From the NCBI GenBank assembly GCA_028023455.1, contig JAQFVV010012423.1:7360269-7424268 (forward strand): a stretch of 64,000 bases of DNA, written 5' to 3'. This document shows, piece after piece, positions 35,650-47,195 of this stretch. Positions within the stretch are counted from its first letter, which is position 1; each line of letters begins with the position of its first letter. This stretch comes from Epiperipatus broadwayi (Eukaryota; Onychophora; Udeonychophora; Euonychophora; Peripatidae). Below the pieces are notes generated by a model. That model saw nothing but the letters and a program-made list of their open reading frames with translations. It was not told where the DNA came from and made no database searches. A program made the translations under genes and the position numbers.

Positions 35650-38050
35650 CATCAAAAAAATTCATTCACCACCTTGGAGAAATAATAAAAGTGTAGAAAT
35701 TTAAATTTTTTGTGTTTTTTTTTTTTTGGGGGGGGGGGTTAAAAATGCATGTATTACTTATTAACATTTCTGGTGAAGCTCCCCTACAGGTGTAATATGC
35801 AAAATCACGTGTTAAGTAAGTCTCTATTTTGGGAAAAATAAAATTTTTTACTTTTATCACCATTTTGAAACAAAAGTAGAACAGATGAATTGATTGTTTC
35901 ATTGTGCATTTTGTAATTTAATGATTATTTTGTGCATATTTAAAGTAACATTTGGGAATTGCATAAAACTTTTTCAGATTTATTTTTGTGTGAAATTCGT
36001 ATTTCTAGTATTGTTAGATGTAGTTTGGTGCAATTACTATCCTGCTATGCCTTTTTACATACGTATTTAGACTGCCAATAACTCTGTAAATTTTGTGAAA
36101 ATATCATATACATGGTCCGTTTTGACAAATTTATCATTTTAAGTTCATACAAGATCCAAGTGTACATGTAATTTGGTCAGATCATAAGATTAGAAAGTTA
36201 TCAGCGGATTAATAAGAATGTGAAATGGCATAGCAGGTCTAATATGTAAGTACCAAATTAATTTCATATTAATATTTTGTAAATGTTGAAGGACAAGATT
36301 ATTACAGCGACCATTTTGTGATAATAATCATTATGGTAAATTATTAAATGTTTTTCTAGCAGTGGACATACTTTTAGTTATTTCTTTGGTGGAAGCTAGC
36401 ATAACAATGGAGCAGTAGTATGTAATCAATGGTCAGCCTTAAATAAAAATTATAATTTTTACATCACATGACCATCTTTTTCTGTACTTAAGCAAGTTGT
36501 TAACACTAACAATTTTCCCCACACTATAAGGCCATCTGGTTCAATCTCTAGAATCTATTGATTATTAGAGCTTGCACCAATTGCTACTGATTTAATTATA
36601 TAAAAAAGGTGAATTAATTTTATTTTAACTACAAACAAAAATTAAAATTTGTTCTACTACTTAATTAAAATAAAATGACATCAGATGTACAATATTTGAA
36701 AATTGTGAATTCAAAATATAAAATGCATGCATTAGTAAGGAAAAATTTAATTAAAAATAATATATTCATGAATGTCATTTGCTAATTATTAAATTAAAGA
36801 AGAAAAATATATTAAATTATTTAGAAGGTTTTTCTTTTTACAAAAAACTACATTCTAATATATATAGTTTTGATATATCTGAGTAAATGAAAAATACAGT
36901 ATTAAAAAACATCTCTTTAGAGTTATCCATTATAATCTTGCCTTAAACTGTTTAATCATCTAATCTATCTAACTTACAATTTGAAATTCATATGTTTTCT
37001 GATTAATAAATGAATGTGTTTGAAAAATCATATCATTAATAAACCTGCTTTAGAGTTACACAAATGTAAGTCATTGTAAAAATCTAAATAATGATACAGT
37101 TAGTATGGTTAAAATCCTTATATTAATAAATAAATTTTTTTTTGTCTTCATGAACAAACATTAAGATAACTTAAAAGTTGTTTACAAAGATCAGTATAGG
37201 ATAAAAGTTTGTTAATTATTTAATAAATTAGGATTTAGACCATAATTATTATCTTCATACAATTGGAATGAAGTTCACAGATACAATACTTAAATGTTAT
37301 ATAAATAAAATACTATGGTGTAGGGGGATATATATTTAAATATATATCCATTAGCTGGTATAATTCTGAGATTATTAGGAAATTTAAAAGTGCATAAAAA
37401 AAATCAATCAGTATATTAGACTGAAGGATTTTTTTTTCCAAACAGCAATATATTGCAATGGTCAGGTTCAAGCCCTTCTCATTGTACATTTCAGTTTAAC
37501 TACCAAACCCATCTGTACTGGATTCAAACCCTAATTTTAATAAATAAATGTATAAACCTTTCTATCATGGCTGGGTGCGCATTATATATGCACATATGAA
37601 TAAATGCTGTACACACATAGGTTAGTAGTTGTTACAGCGAATATAATGTTAAATCATTTATTTATATAATATAAAATGTAATGTTATAATTTTAAATAGT
37701 AGAAATGTCAATTTAGTAAATTTAGTAAATATAAATTCATATGTGGATGTATGATTCACCTTATATAATAATATATATAGAGTGGCGTGATTTTGTTTTT
37801 GTAAAAGAACAAAAAGTTTTTAGTTAAAAATAAAAAGTTAGCAATAAACAGATACGCATTTAAATCCACCGCACCTGGGATTAAATCAAAGTTAGAAAAT
37901 TGATAATTGCTATACTCAAATTTATTTATAGCAAAAATAGTCATTAAAATCACTGTAGCAAAACCATTTTAACACCTGGAAGAGGATTTGTGGCATCATG
38001 GAAGCCTAAATAAAAGTATGTTTGATCAAATTGAGAAATCTTACAATTTA
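35650..38050. other. AT-rich non-coding stretch
   Basis: No gene is supported. It holds a G run near 35728-35738. A degraded end of the foldback family lies at 36519-36595 (CCCCACACTATAAGGCCATC, then CTATTGATTATTAGAGCTTG). A 24-bp AT palindrome lies near 37327. Confidence 0.45.
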
Positions 38051-38420
38051 ATGTAATATTTTAAATAGAGTAAATGGATTTCCAGGCGAAACAGGTTCTT
38101 TTCTAGTAAAAGTATAAATAGTGTCAATTTTAAGCTTGTAGGGAGAGGTCATTAATTTTAGAAGGGTGTCGCCATGCTGAAACCACGTCAGATTGATCTT
38201 TGAAAGATCTGATGGGAGAAAGGTGACAGCTGCTTCTAAACCCACTAAAAGAATGGTGCATCACTGCTAGCCGATGCTTCAACCACCGGAGCTGCCACAA
38301 GAAAACGTTCAGCTATGCCCGCTCAAAAGACCATGATACCATGAAAGCCAACACCTTATCCAATCCAGTAACTAATCGGTAATGCCAATCTATAACTCAG
38401 AGCTCGGTGTTAATGAACTA
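38051..38420. other. GC-richer island 1, unidentified
   Basis: Distinctly less AT-rich than its surroundings. The minus strand contains GGCAGCTCCGGTGGTTGAAG, which is vaguely A-box-like, and an open frame of 65 residues (38048-38245). No domain, LTR pair or TIR was found. It could be a SINE or an LTR fragment. Confidence 0.3.
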
Positions 38421-38959
38421 TTTCTAAATTAAAATTTTCTGCTTCAAAGTTTAAAGCTAGCAAACTATAAAATAATGTAATTTTTTAAAACTCCTATAAA
38501 TGTTTTATTATAAATTCTCATTTAAGTAAATATTATTTCATTTGTATAACTTGTCTATATCTTAATTAAACTAAATGTAACCTACGCTCATTTCTTTATC
38601 TATCACTGTGGCTGTGCTTATAATATTTCTTTATTGTTATTTTGTAAGTTATATGACAATGCTTCGAAGCAGCGAGCATATAAATGAAATATATGCGGAG
38701 ATATAATTGCAAATATCCTCCCCATAGCTATTTTCTTAATATTATCGATGCTCGCTGGTTCAAATTCCTATAATTTTATTTAATTTTAAATATAGTGTGG
38801 CCTGCTATTAAATTTTCATCTTACTGATATTTCTAAATAAAGTAATGTGCTGGTCTTAGTAATATGAAAGTATATCCAGTAATTATTTGGCCAGTCGATC
38901 AAATATACTTTTCCCTCCCCTGTAATAAATTATATATATAGATTGAAACCTATAAACCA

Positions 38960-39380
38960 GAGTTTTATTATATTTCCTTAATGTCGGTCGCTTGATTTTA
39001 TATAGCATCATTAGAATTGGCTCACGATAGTAATACTGATGAGGCTATGGCCCCATATTTTTGTAATAATGTCATACTTTCGCTTGGTGGAATAGATACT
39101 TTAAATTCACGTTCAAGGCTTAACGTTCTACTGCATCTTCTTTTTAAGATGGGACCTCAGGAAAGGCCATCCCATCTTACATTCTTTCGGGAAGCACACT
39201 AATAAGACCTGACGTATAATTCCAGGTAGTCGTGTTAGCTAACCCCAACCTTTTAGCAGCAGGACACTCGGTTCCAGGGTAACCGGTGTTTGTCACGAAA
39301 ACCCTTGACTCTAATCTATCTGCAGGGCGCTGTGTTATTGTAATTTGCCGGTGCTATAGCGTATCAGTGATCTTGTTATA
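38960..39380. other. GC-richer island 2 with a perfect 9-bp stem
   Basis: Less AT-rich than the flanks. AAGATGGGA at 39146 and TCCCATCTT ending at 39178 form a perfect 9-bp stem with a 15-base loop. A 61-residue plus frame at 39017-39202 has no recognised domain. It may be part of a retroelement LTR or a non-coding exon. Confidence 0.3.
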
Positions 39381-39959
39381 GCCAATTCTGAGTCCCATAA
39401 TTTAATTAATTATTTAATATTAAACTGAAATTCATATCTTTGGTTCCTGGGTTCAATCTCTACTCTGAGCTGAATTATACACTCATACTTTATTAAAGTA
39501 ATAATGCGCAATAAATATTTTGCTAAAATATTTATTTAAATGTTTAAATCAAAATATTTAATAGGAAAAGATAGTAAATATTTTACCTAAGACAGTTACA
39601 GCAAATTTATAATAGTAGCTACCACTTTCAATAGGAATTGGCAGGATCTTATTTAGGCACACCTTGGTGATTCTTTAAATGTATTTTCATATTAATAATT
39701 AAAGATTTGATGAGGAGAAATGTCAAATCCTCACATGATAAAGCCTGCATGCTTTTCCCACATTAAAATAGGTTTTATTTGATTAATAAATATATGTTAA
39801 ATTTATTCTAGTTTTGTGTTATTTCTCACTCCTATTTCAATCCAATTCAGTCTTAGTTAATTATATATGTGATATAACTATGTATACATTAATTACCATT
39901 TATGAAAGTTATCTTTAATTTCGTGCTGGTAGCAATTAAACTTAGTTAATATATATATT

Positions 39960-40150
39960 TAAAGTCCCAAGTTTCATGTTTCTGCCTGCCCTATGCCGGC
40001 CATGAAAAATGGATATACTACATGTAACTTGAAGTGTGGTCATCCGTAGGGTCTTGAGTCATGGAGTACGGGCAAACGAGTTGAAGTGTGGTCGGATTCG
40101 GGATGTCACAATCCTGGTTTGGTCAGCTTTGGTCTCTTTGTCTGGATTCT
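39960..40150. other. GC-richer island 3 with direct repeat
   Basis: TTGAAGTGTGGTC occurs at 40029 and again at 40081. The segment is less AT-rich than its flanks and carries no recognised frame. Function unknown. Confidence 0.3.
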
Positions 40151-42140
40151 AAATTCTGTTACGTGAATGTACAAAACTTAACCGTTACAATATGTTGAAA
40201 AAATTTAGATAGTATGAATTGGGATTTAGTAAACTACAATCTTGTCATTTACTTTTGCTAAAATTATTGAAAAATTAATTATTAATAAGGAAAATCAAAT
40301 TTCTATATAGATATCTCCAAATTATATGGATCTATAAATAGAGAATTCACCCAAACTATATCCTAGGAAACCGGAATAATGTAATAATAATCATTAGTAG
40401 TCCTTTGCTATCGCTTTTCTGCTCTTAATGTAATTATTCTAGAATCTCACTATTTATAACTACCACTGTTGATTAAATATCATTTCATTGTATACATTGC
40501 TATAGTTATTTCATTTTCCTTCTGGATAGACAAAAAAAAAAGATATATTAATATGAAAATGTTAAAAATATTAATCATATTATTTGACTTATTAAGATGA
40601 CACAGATTTATGATCATGACATGAATAGAGTCAAAACAAATATACCGTGAATATTTCATTTCTAACAGTAAACTTGAAATAACCCAACAATTAAATAATA
40701 AACCTTAAATATTATTAGTAGTATGCTGTATATAAAATCAGTAAATGATGTTTTATCTCGATTTCCATCAATGATTTTACAACCATATTTATTATTAAAA
40801 TAGCATATAAATTTTATGTTTATCTATCCTTCTGGATTAATGATTTCCACATTCTCATGCCAAGCTCTTAAATATAGGATTTGGGTCTGAATTGTATGAA
40901 TTGTGATTTTCTCATCACAAACCTTTATATTCTTTTTTTCAAATAGCTGACCCAGCTAACATTAAATATTGCTCTATGAGTAAGTGTTCATTTGTTATCA
41001 GCTAGATATTATTCTAGTCTTGTCAGATAAATATTGGTGCTCAGATTAAAAATAAAATTAAAAATTGTAATACGATGTGTCCTTGATGACCAATTAGGAA
41101 CATGTCCACATGTCATATTCATATAGAGTTCAAACTTATTCTTCAGTTTCAGTTCAGATGATCACTTATTTTATTGCTGTATTAATTCATCTTTTTACTT
41201 AGCTCTGAAATAAATATTCAACATAGTGATTTTTTGTTAAGAAATTTTATACCATATCAAGTTATTTGACAATATATTACATAGCATACAATATTTTTTT
41301 ATGGAACAAATATGAATACACTACTAAGACAATTTACCAATCTCCCATAGAATCATTTAAAATGTCCATAAATAATACCTTCCTTTTGTTATATTAGCAC
41401 CAATCTATTTTATCAGATAAAAGATTGTATTTGTTATAACAATAGGTTGGCATTATTTATAAGTTTATTTAAAATGATTTTATGAGAATCTGGCCTGTAA
41501 AGTATCTTAATAATGTATTCAGACTTGTTTGCTTAATGAAATAAGTTTACATTTTTAGCATTACATGTTTGGTAAGCCATAAAATTTTTTACATGACCAT
41601 TAAAATAATTTTATAACATACAATATATATATGTTTCTTGTAATAAAGCTACAATATATGATTCGTTCTATGATATCAGATATTTGTAGAATTACAGCAA
41701 TTCATTTTTATTTTTATCTGTTTCACTTCCTTATTGTAGGTAATATTTTTAGATATAAAAAATTGTACATTTAAGTATATTGCTTATTTATAAAGGAAGT
41801 GAACAAACCCAAGAGTATAATATTTATTTTTATTACTGAATAACAATATATAAATTGCAATACAGTGTATATATCACAGCTGCTTTTCATTTCATTTTTG
41901 TTATTACAGTATGTTATGGATATACTCACATATAATCTCTGAAGCTACTCACAACTCAGAATGTTATAATAATTCTATAACTTCTTAGCACTAAATTATC
42001 ATTAAACTTTTGAAGATGTATGGAGAACAATTATGTGAGAAGACAGAATAAAATTAAGTTTATTTTATCATTATCTTATTTCACTGAAACTTATTTTCAT
42101 CATACAAATAATTCATATTTAACAGTGACACCTATCTAAA
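40150..42140. other. AT-rich non-coding stretch
   Basis: No gene or clear repeat seen. Confidence 0.5.
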
Positions 42141-42232
42141 ATTAAACTATTGCTTGACACATTGAATAGAAGTCGATATTAGTTGTATTAAACTATTGCT
42201 TGACACATTGAATAGAAGTCGATATTAGTTGT
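42141..42232 (+). repeat. Perfect tandem duplication, 2 x 46 bp
   Basis: ATTAAACTATTGCTTGACAC followed by ATTGAATAGAAGTCGATATT and AGTTGT is present twice without a difference. It is either very recent or an assembly artefact. Confidence 0.9.
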
Positions 42233-43189
42233 AAAGTTTAAATCTAAGTTTTATTAGCAGTTGATGCAAAAATTATATAGCAATAATAAAAAAGCTTGAT
42301 TGACAATTACCTGACACCTTAAAGAAGCATTATATTTTTTTAAGTTTGATTTCATGTCTAAATGTCTTAACTTATAAATAAAAAAAATGTCGTCCCCCCC
42401 CCTTTAAAAAAAAAGGAGTCCTACTAGTTAAATATAAACTATGAATCACATATAGCATGTAACTAATTGACTGCTGAGACAATCACCTAATTTATTGTTG
42501 ATGAAATCAGCTGTCCAATTCCTAGGCCCAAGTAAGACACTAGCCTTATATATAATCATGTAGTTTGTTTTTTATATACCATTATTCTCATTTATTTGAG
42601 ACTGACAGACATTTCATATTTAAAAATACCCTTCATATAAATATTCAATAGGATGTTTTCTTCTTAGATATGGCATCTATTGTTGCTTACACTTACTGCT
42701 TATTTTCTAAGTAAAGTATTAACATACCCTGATTTTACAATGTCACAGAATTAAAATTTGCTGCCTGTCTTTTCTCTTATTAAATAAGTCATTTTCTAAC
42801 TTGTGCAGCAGTTGTAGAAGGTGTATCTCAAATGTTTTTGGATCTATTTTCAGCCGAGGAAAGTAAAAAATAAAATCTTGATTCGACCAGTTGAATGAAA
42901 CTTTTGCTCAACAATAACTTTGAGCAACCTTTCAACATTGATCATATGTTTATTTTTTAGATTTGTTTGATTTATCAGTGCATTCCTTATCTCCACCACT
43001 TGATTGCAAGTACCCAGAAGCCTCTCATATATAAGCATTTCACGAACAACCTTTACTCTACAGTGTGATTACATGTATCAAACACCTATTATACCATTCA
43101 TGCAAGGTAGGGACTGATTTCTGCCCACTTTTAATACCTTATGAAAAAGTAAATAATCATTGCACTGTAGATACATATTTTATGTGCTT

Positions 43190-43383
43190 ATGGATGGTTG
43201 TATGATGGAGTAGATATGAGAGGTGCTGTAATAAAAGTTTTCAAATATTAACACATTTTAAGCATGATTCAGATTTGAATGAAATCAACAGGAAGATAAC
43301 TAATATATTTTTAAAAACTGTAACAAAGATAGCTAGTACAAAAAGACAGCAATTACCCAATAAAATTTCTACTGAGATAGTTT
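43190..43383 (+). pseudogene. RTE-like LINE, segment 1 (end of endonuclease and linker)
   Basis: The plus strand gives GVDMRGA, like the usual '..RGADIGSDH' end of an RTE endonuclease, then HDSDLNEINRKITNIF, LKTVTKIASTKRQQLPNKI, STEI. The frame leads directly into the sequence after the large minus-strand LINE insertion at 50154. Its last 16 bases (43368-43383) are the left copy of that insertion's target duplication. The start of the element is not recognised further left. Confidence 0.65.
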
Positions 43384-43779
43384 TTTTTATTTTATAAAAT
43401 ATAGAATTTTATTCAGAAATTTAGTTACAATATATGATAATAGTAAAACATAGGATATATTACATGATAATCAGTGGGATGAAAGCTCACTATTGATATC
43501 TTGTTTGACACCAGCTAAAAGGACTAATATGAAGCATATCAGCAAGGAACGAGTCTGGAATAGTATCCTGTTGATATAGATGACCAAGCTTGTATGTCTC
43601 ATATAGTTCAGTGATAGGTCTAATCCTTTGTCCATGCTCCACATGACCAAATTGACCCTTCATACCGGAGGTTACTTCCATAACAACTCAGGATCTGGGC
43701 AATAATCATGCAGAGCAAGGTAAGTTATCACAAAGGGATGCAGGTCATTCAGCCTCAAATTACTCTCCAGAGAAGATTT
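43384..43779 (-). other. 3' end and putative 3' UTR of the 6.77-kb LINE
   Basis: Runs from the last recognisable coding frames to the A-rich tail. An open frame at 43490-43681 lies here, but no domain is recognised in it. Confidence 0.5.
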
Positions 43780-44376
43780 CTATTTAGGAGTGAAAGGGAT
43801 CAGCTTTGGGGGCCAGATCAATAACCTCCAAGTGGAGTCATAGATGTAAGAGGGGACCAAATTCTGGTCCCTTTTCCGAATTTTTTCCATTTTGTTAATA
43901 TAGAGTTCAAGCGGACGCTCTAGTGCATGATTAAAGGTGAGCCAGCACCGTGTGTACCATAGCAAAAACAGTACAAATGTTGTTATTCGTATCTCTGGGA
44001 TGGATCCACATAGTATATTGTCAATGAGAGTCGACAGGGCAGGCGTATTGTTATTTAACATGGAGGCTATAAGGACTCTAGGGGTGAAGGGAAACACAGT
44101 GGCAGAGGAGGTGAAGACAAGTTTCATCCTCTCTGAGGCATAGTGAGCAAGTGGACTCTATGTTTGAGAATCCTCGGTGATGCACCAGAAAGGGTTTAGT
44201 AGGCAAGGTGTTAATATTTATCTTCATCAGGAAATCATTTTGGGTTCAAGAAGCCATCGCTTAAATTTCTTGATTAGCAGATGGTTGTTAAGCCTGAGGA
44301 TAGTTGATCCTGCAGAAAACATCAGGATTAAGGATGTAGTATGCATCCCGGAACTTGATTTTCATTGAGGACGATT
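43780..44376 (-). pseudogene. LINE ORF2 C-terminal region with zf-RVT-like cysteine motif
   Basis: Downstream of the RT domain. A minus frame at about 44095-44165 reads CSLCLREDETCLHLLCHC, matching the C-x2-C...ET..H-L...C tail (zf-RVT type) of many LINE ORF2 proteins. It is preceded by NTLPTKPFLVHHRG. The following frame (43780-44127) is out of register with it, so at least one indel lies between them. The region likely binds RNA or DNA during reverse transcription in intact relatives. Confidence 0.65.
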
Positions 44377-46319
44377 TTATAGGAAGCATAGTATGTTTGG
44401 AGATAAGACATGCGAGGGCTGCCAGCCAGTCAGTACCAATAGGGGCGGCTTATCTATGGGAGTGACCTCTCTGGAATGTGAGTAGTTAGGATATTGCAGA
44501 CACATTCTGTAGAAAGAATTGTAGGAACGTTGGAATATGAAAGTATCTATGGAATGTAGGGATAATCCATTGAGTTTTGTGTGTTTCTGTAGATTTCTCA
44601 AGCTTATGGTTGCACTTCCCCCCCCTCTAATCAGATCAGTGCACATCTTGTGTATTTTCCTGATGAAGACTTTGGTAAAATTGACTACTGGGGTGAAATA
44701 GGATATTCTAGGGAATATTAGTATGTTGATGAGGGAGGACTTGGTGAACATGGACATATAAACTTTGGATAGAGAGGATGTGATTCTCTGTGTGGATTGA
44801 AGTAGCTTTCCTTGGATAGATCTCATGGCAAACATGGATTCAAATATAGGAAAGCCCAAGAAGTTCTGAGGTTTTGCTGCAAATGGTCCTGGTAGATCTC
44901 CTCATGGCAGACATGGATTCAAATTTAGGAAAGCCCAAGAAGTTCTGAGACTTTGCTGCAAATGGTCCTGGAATGGTCTTACCCGAAGATATATACCAGG
45001 CAGATGACTTGGCCATATTAAATTTGAGGCCGGATTGATCGGAGAATTCTTTAAGTATTGATAAGAGTCTTGGAATTAATTTTTTTGATGAAAGGAAAAT
45101 GGCCAAGTCATCCATATAGGTGATGTGATGAATTGATGTATTTAAAATTGGGATATGAATGCCAGGAAGAGATCTCTCAATTTGAAGAAGCAGAGGGTTG
45201 AGGTAAGTAATGAAAAACAGGGCACTCAGAGGGGAGCCTTGTGGAATGGAGGATGTGGTGTAGAATGGGGGAGAAAGCTTCCCATTAAGTGAGATGCTCA
45301 ATTCATGATTGTAAAGGAGGTTTCTAATAATATTTATGATTCCAGTAGAAATGTCATGCTCACCAAGTAAGTTTAAAAGAGTATTGAGTTGAATAGAATC
45401 AAAGGCAGCTGCAATGTCGAGCTGCACAACCACTAGTCTAGATTGCCTGGGGGATCTGATGTGGTCAGTAATGATTTTAAAAAGATTGATAGCATTTGTG
45501 GTTGAGCTGCCCTTTTTTTGCAAATTGATATTGCGAAATAAGGGGAAGAATCTTGTTTTGAATTTTGTCCTTGATGATAGATTCGATGACCTTGACCATC
45601 AGTGGAGTCATAGAGATGGGCCGCAGGTTCTCCAGTGGGGATGGAATTATGTTGCGCTTTAGAAATGGCACTATTGCTATGGGATAAAGATCACTGATTT
45701 CATGGACACCAGAAGAAAGGTGATTAATCAAGTTGTACATGATTGGAACCGAGAATTTAGACAGGTGCAGTAGAAGGAAACGGGGAATTGCATGGAGCCC
45801 TGGATGGGTCCTTTCAGGCATCGAGGTTAACTTAGTCAGAACATCTCCTTCCAAGATGCCATGGTCAGAGGGGGAAGAATCCCATATTGAGTCCTGTTTA
45901 AAGTCAGGTGCATGAGTGGAAAACTTTTCCCTGAAGAACAAAAATTTTTTTAGAAGCATGTTAGATCCTGAGTAAAGATTATTTCCAACTGTAATAGATG
46001 AAGGGGTGGGTTTCTTGTCTCTATGGCCCAGAGCCCACCTAATGTAGCCCCTGGACCAATTGTGGGGCTGGTTCAAGAAAATTTTTGACTTTTTGATAGA
46101 GAGATACTCTGCCAAAATCAACTGTTTATTTTTGTATTGGGATTTCAGGTTGATTATGGATTCTATAGGAATTGTATCAAGGGGAAGATTTTTAAGGGTG
46201 TTGTTGAGTAATTCAAGTTCTATCAGGAGTGAAGATGGCCCTTTATTATGTAATGTATATTTTGAGATTAATGACATTAAAATATGGATGAAGGCAAACC
46301 AGGCTTCGACTGGTGACAA
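44377..46319 (-). pseudogene. LINE ORF2 reverse transcriptase domain, frameshifted
   Basis: RT signature motifs in order: LRPISMTPLMVKVIE (near 45.6 kb), QLDIAAAFDS, SSIPQGSPLSALFF, the catalytic box TYMDDLAIF at about 45105-45120, and SGLKFNMAKSSAW. The frame breaks near 45510 in a T7 run (plus strand CCCTTTTTTTGC), where QYQFAKKG joins SSTTNAINLF. It breaks again at 44817-44971, where a 76-bp tandem duplication pushes the rest into another frame. The YMDD box (not the FADD/YADD commoner in LINEs) is intact. Downstream, FPRISYFTPVVNFTKVF resembles the thumb region. Confidence 0.85.
44817..44971. repeat. 76-bp tandem duplication within the RT gene
   Basis: TAGATCTCATGGCAAACATG (44817) recurs as TAGATCTCCTCATGGCAGAC (44893), and both copies continue through CCCAAGAAGTTCTGAG to GCAAATGGTCCTGG. 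Unit one is 76 bp, not a multiple of three, so it frameshifts ORF2. Unit two has three extra bases (CTC) and a few substitutions. Confidence 0.9.
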
Positions 46320-47098
46320 AGACAGGATATGAATTTTGTGAAAAAATATATGTATGCCTCAGAGATGATGGCTTCAGGTGATGTGGACTTGAGAAGGATT
46401 CTCGTGGTTGTGCTCAGACCTGGAATATTGGATGACTCAAGATTTAGAGATAGTTTAATGGATAATGCCAAGTGGTCGGAAAAGGCTATAAGTTGGAGTG
46501 AGGGGTCAATCAGAAAATGTAGATCAGGAGTATAGTAGATTAGGTCTATGAGAGAGGTATACCTTCGAGTATAGAAGGAAAAGGCATTCGGAGAGAAGAA
46601 GCCCTCTCCACTCATGAATCTGGTATTAAGACGATGTATATATTTGGCTGTAAATTCCTGGTAGGAGGTGTTAAAGTCCCCAAAGAAAATCGTTGGATAA
46701 GGATTGGAAGCAATTGTGATGTTAATGTATTGGATTATCTGTTGAATTAGTAAATCATCTCGGTAGAGGTACACATAAATTATATTTAAAGTGAAGGCTT
46801 TGTGGAATAAGGTGGCAATAATTATATGCGGGTTTATATAGTTAATTTTAAAAGATTCAAATGGGCTACTATTGGAGATTAAGATTGCCACTCCAGCAGC
46901 AGATGGAGAAACTGAGTGATGAAAATATCTCAGATAGCTAAGGAGGCTCAGGATTTTGGGGTTTGAAAATTGGTGCAATTTGGTCTCAGGGAGACATACA
47001 ATATGTGGCGAGTATTGCTTAAACCATTTGGCCAATGCATCCACTCTATTTAGGGAATTCAGCCCCCTTATATTAAGTCCTGCTATATTGAGCCTCAT
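46277..47098 (-). pseudogene. LINE ORF2 apurinic endonuclease (APE) domain
   Basis: A 273-residue frame starting MRLNIAGLNIRGLNS. The APE-type active-site set is visible: N near residue 9, LPETK with the metal-binding E at 39, GDFN at 140-143, IDLIY at 184-188 and the catalytic SDH at 207-209. This enzyme nicks target DNA to prime reverse transcription. The GLNIRGLNS opening resembles L1/Tx1-like enzymes. The frame shifts near 46300-46330, after which the ORF2 sequence continues as SPVEAWFAFIHILMSLI. The domain itself is uninterrupted, so the element decayed relatively late. Confidence 0.85.
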
Positions 47099-47195
47099 GA
47101 GGCATTATTTTAACAGATAAATATTGTGTATTTATTGGGCAATTGACAATAAATTTGTAAATGATTAAATGAGTTTTGAATGCGTGATCATGCAC

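Noticed and set aside
39039-39062. CTGATGAGGCTATGGCCCC as a hammerhead core
   Set aside because: CTGATGAG and a possible short stem occur, but no GAAA follows in the right place.
46060-46332. Plus-strand open frames across 43.9-47.9 kb as genes
   Set aside because: They are antisense to the LINE ORF1/ORF2 and carry no domain of their own.
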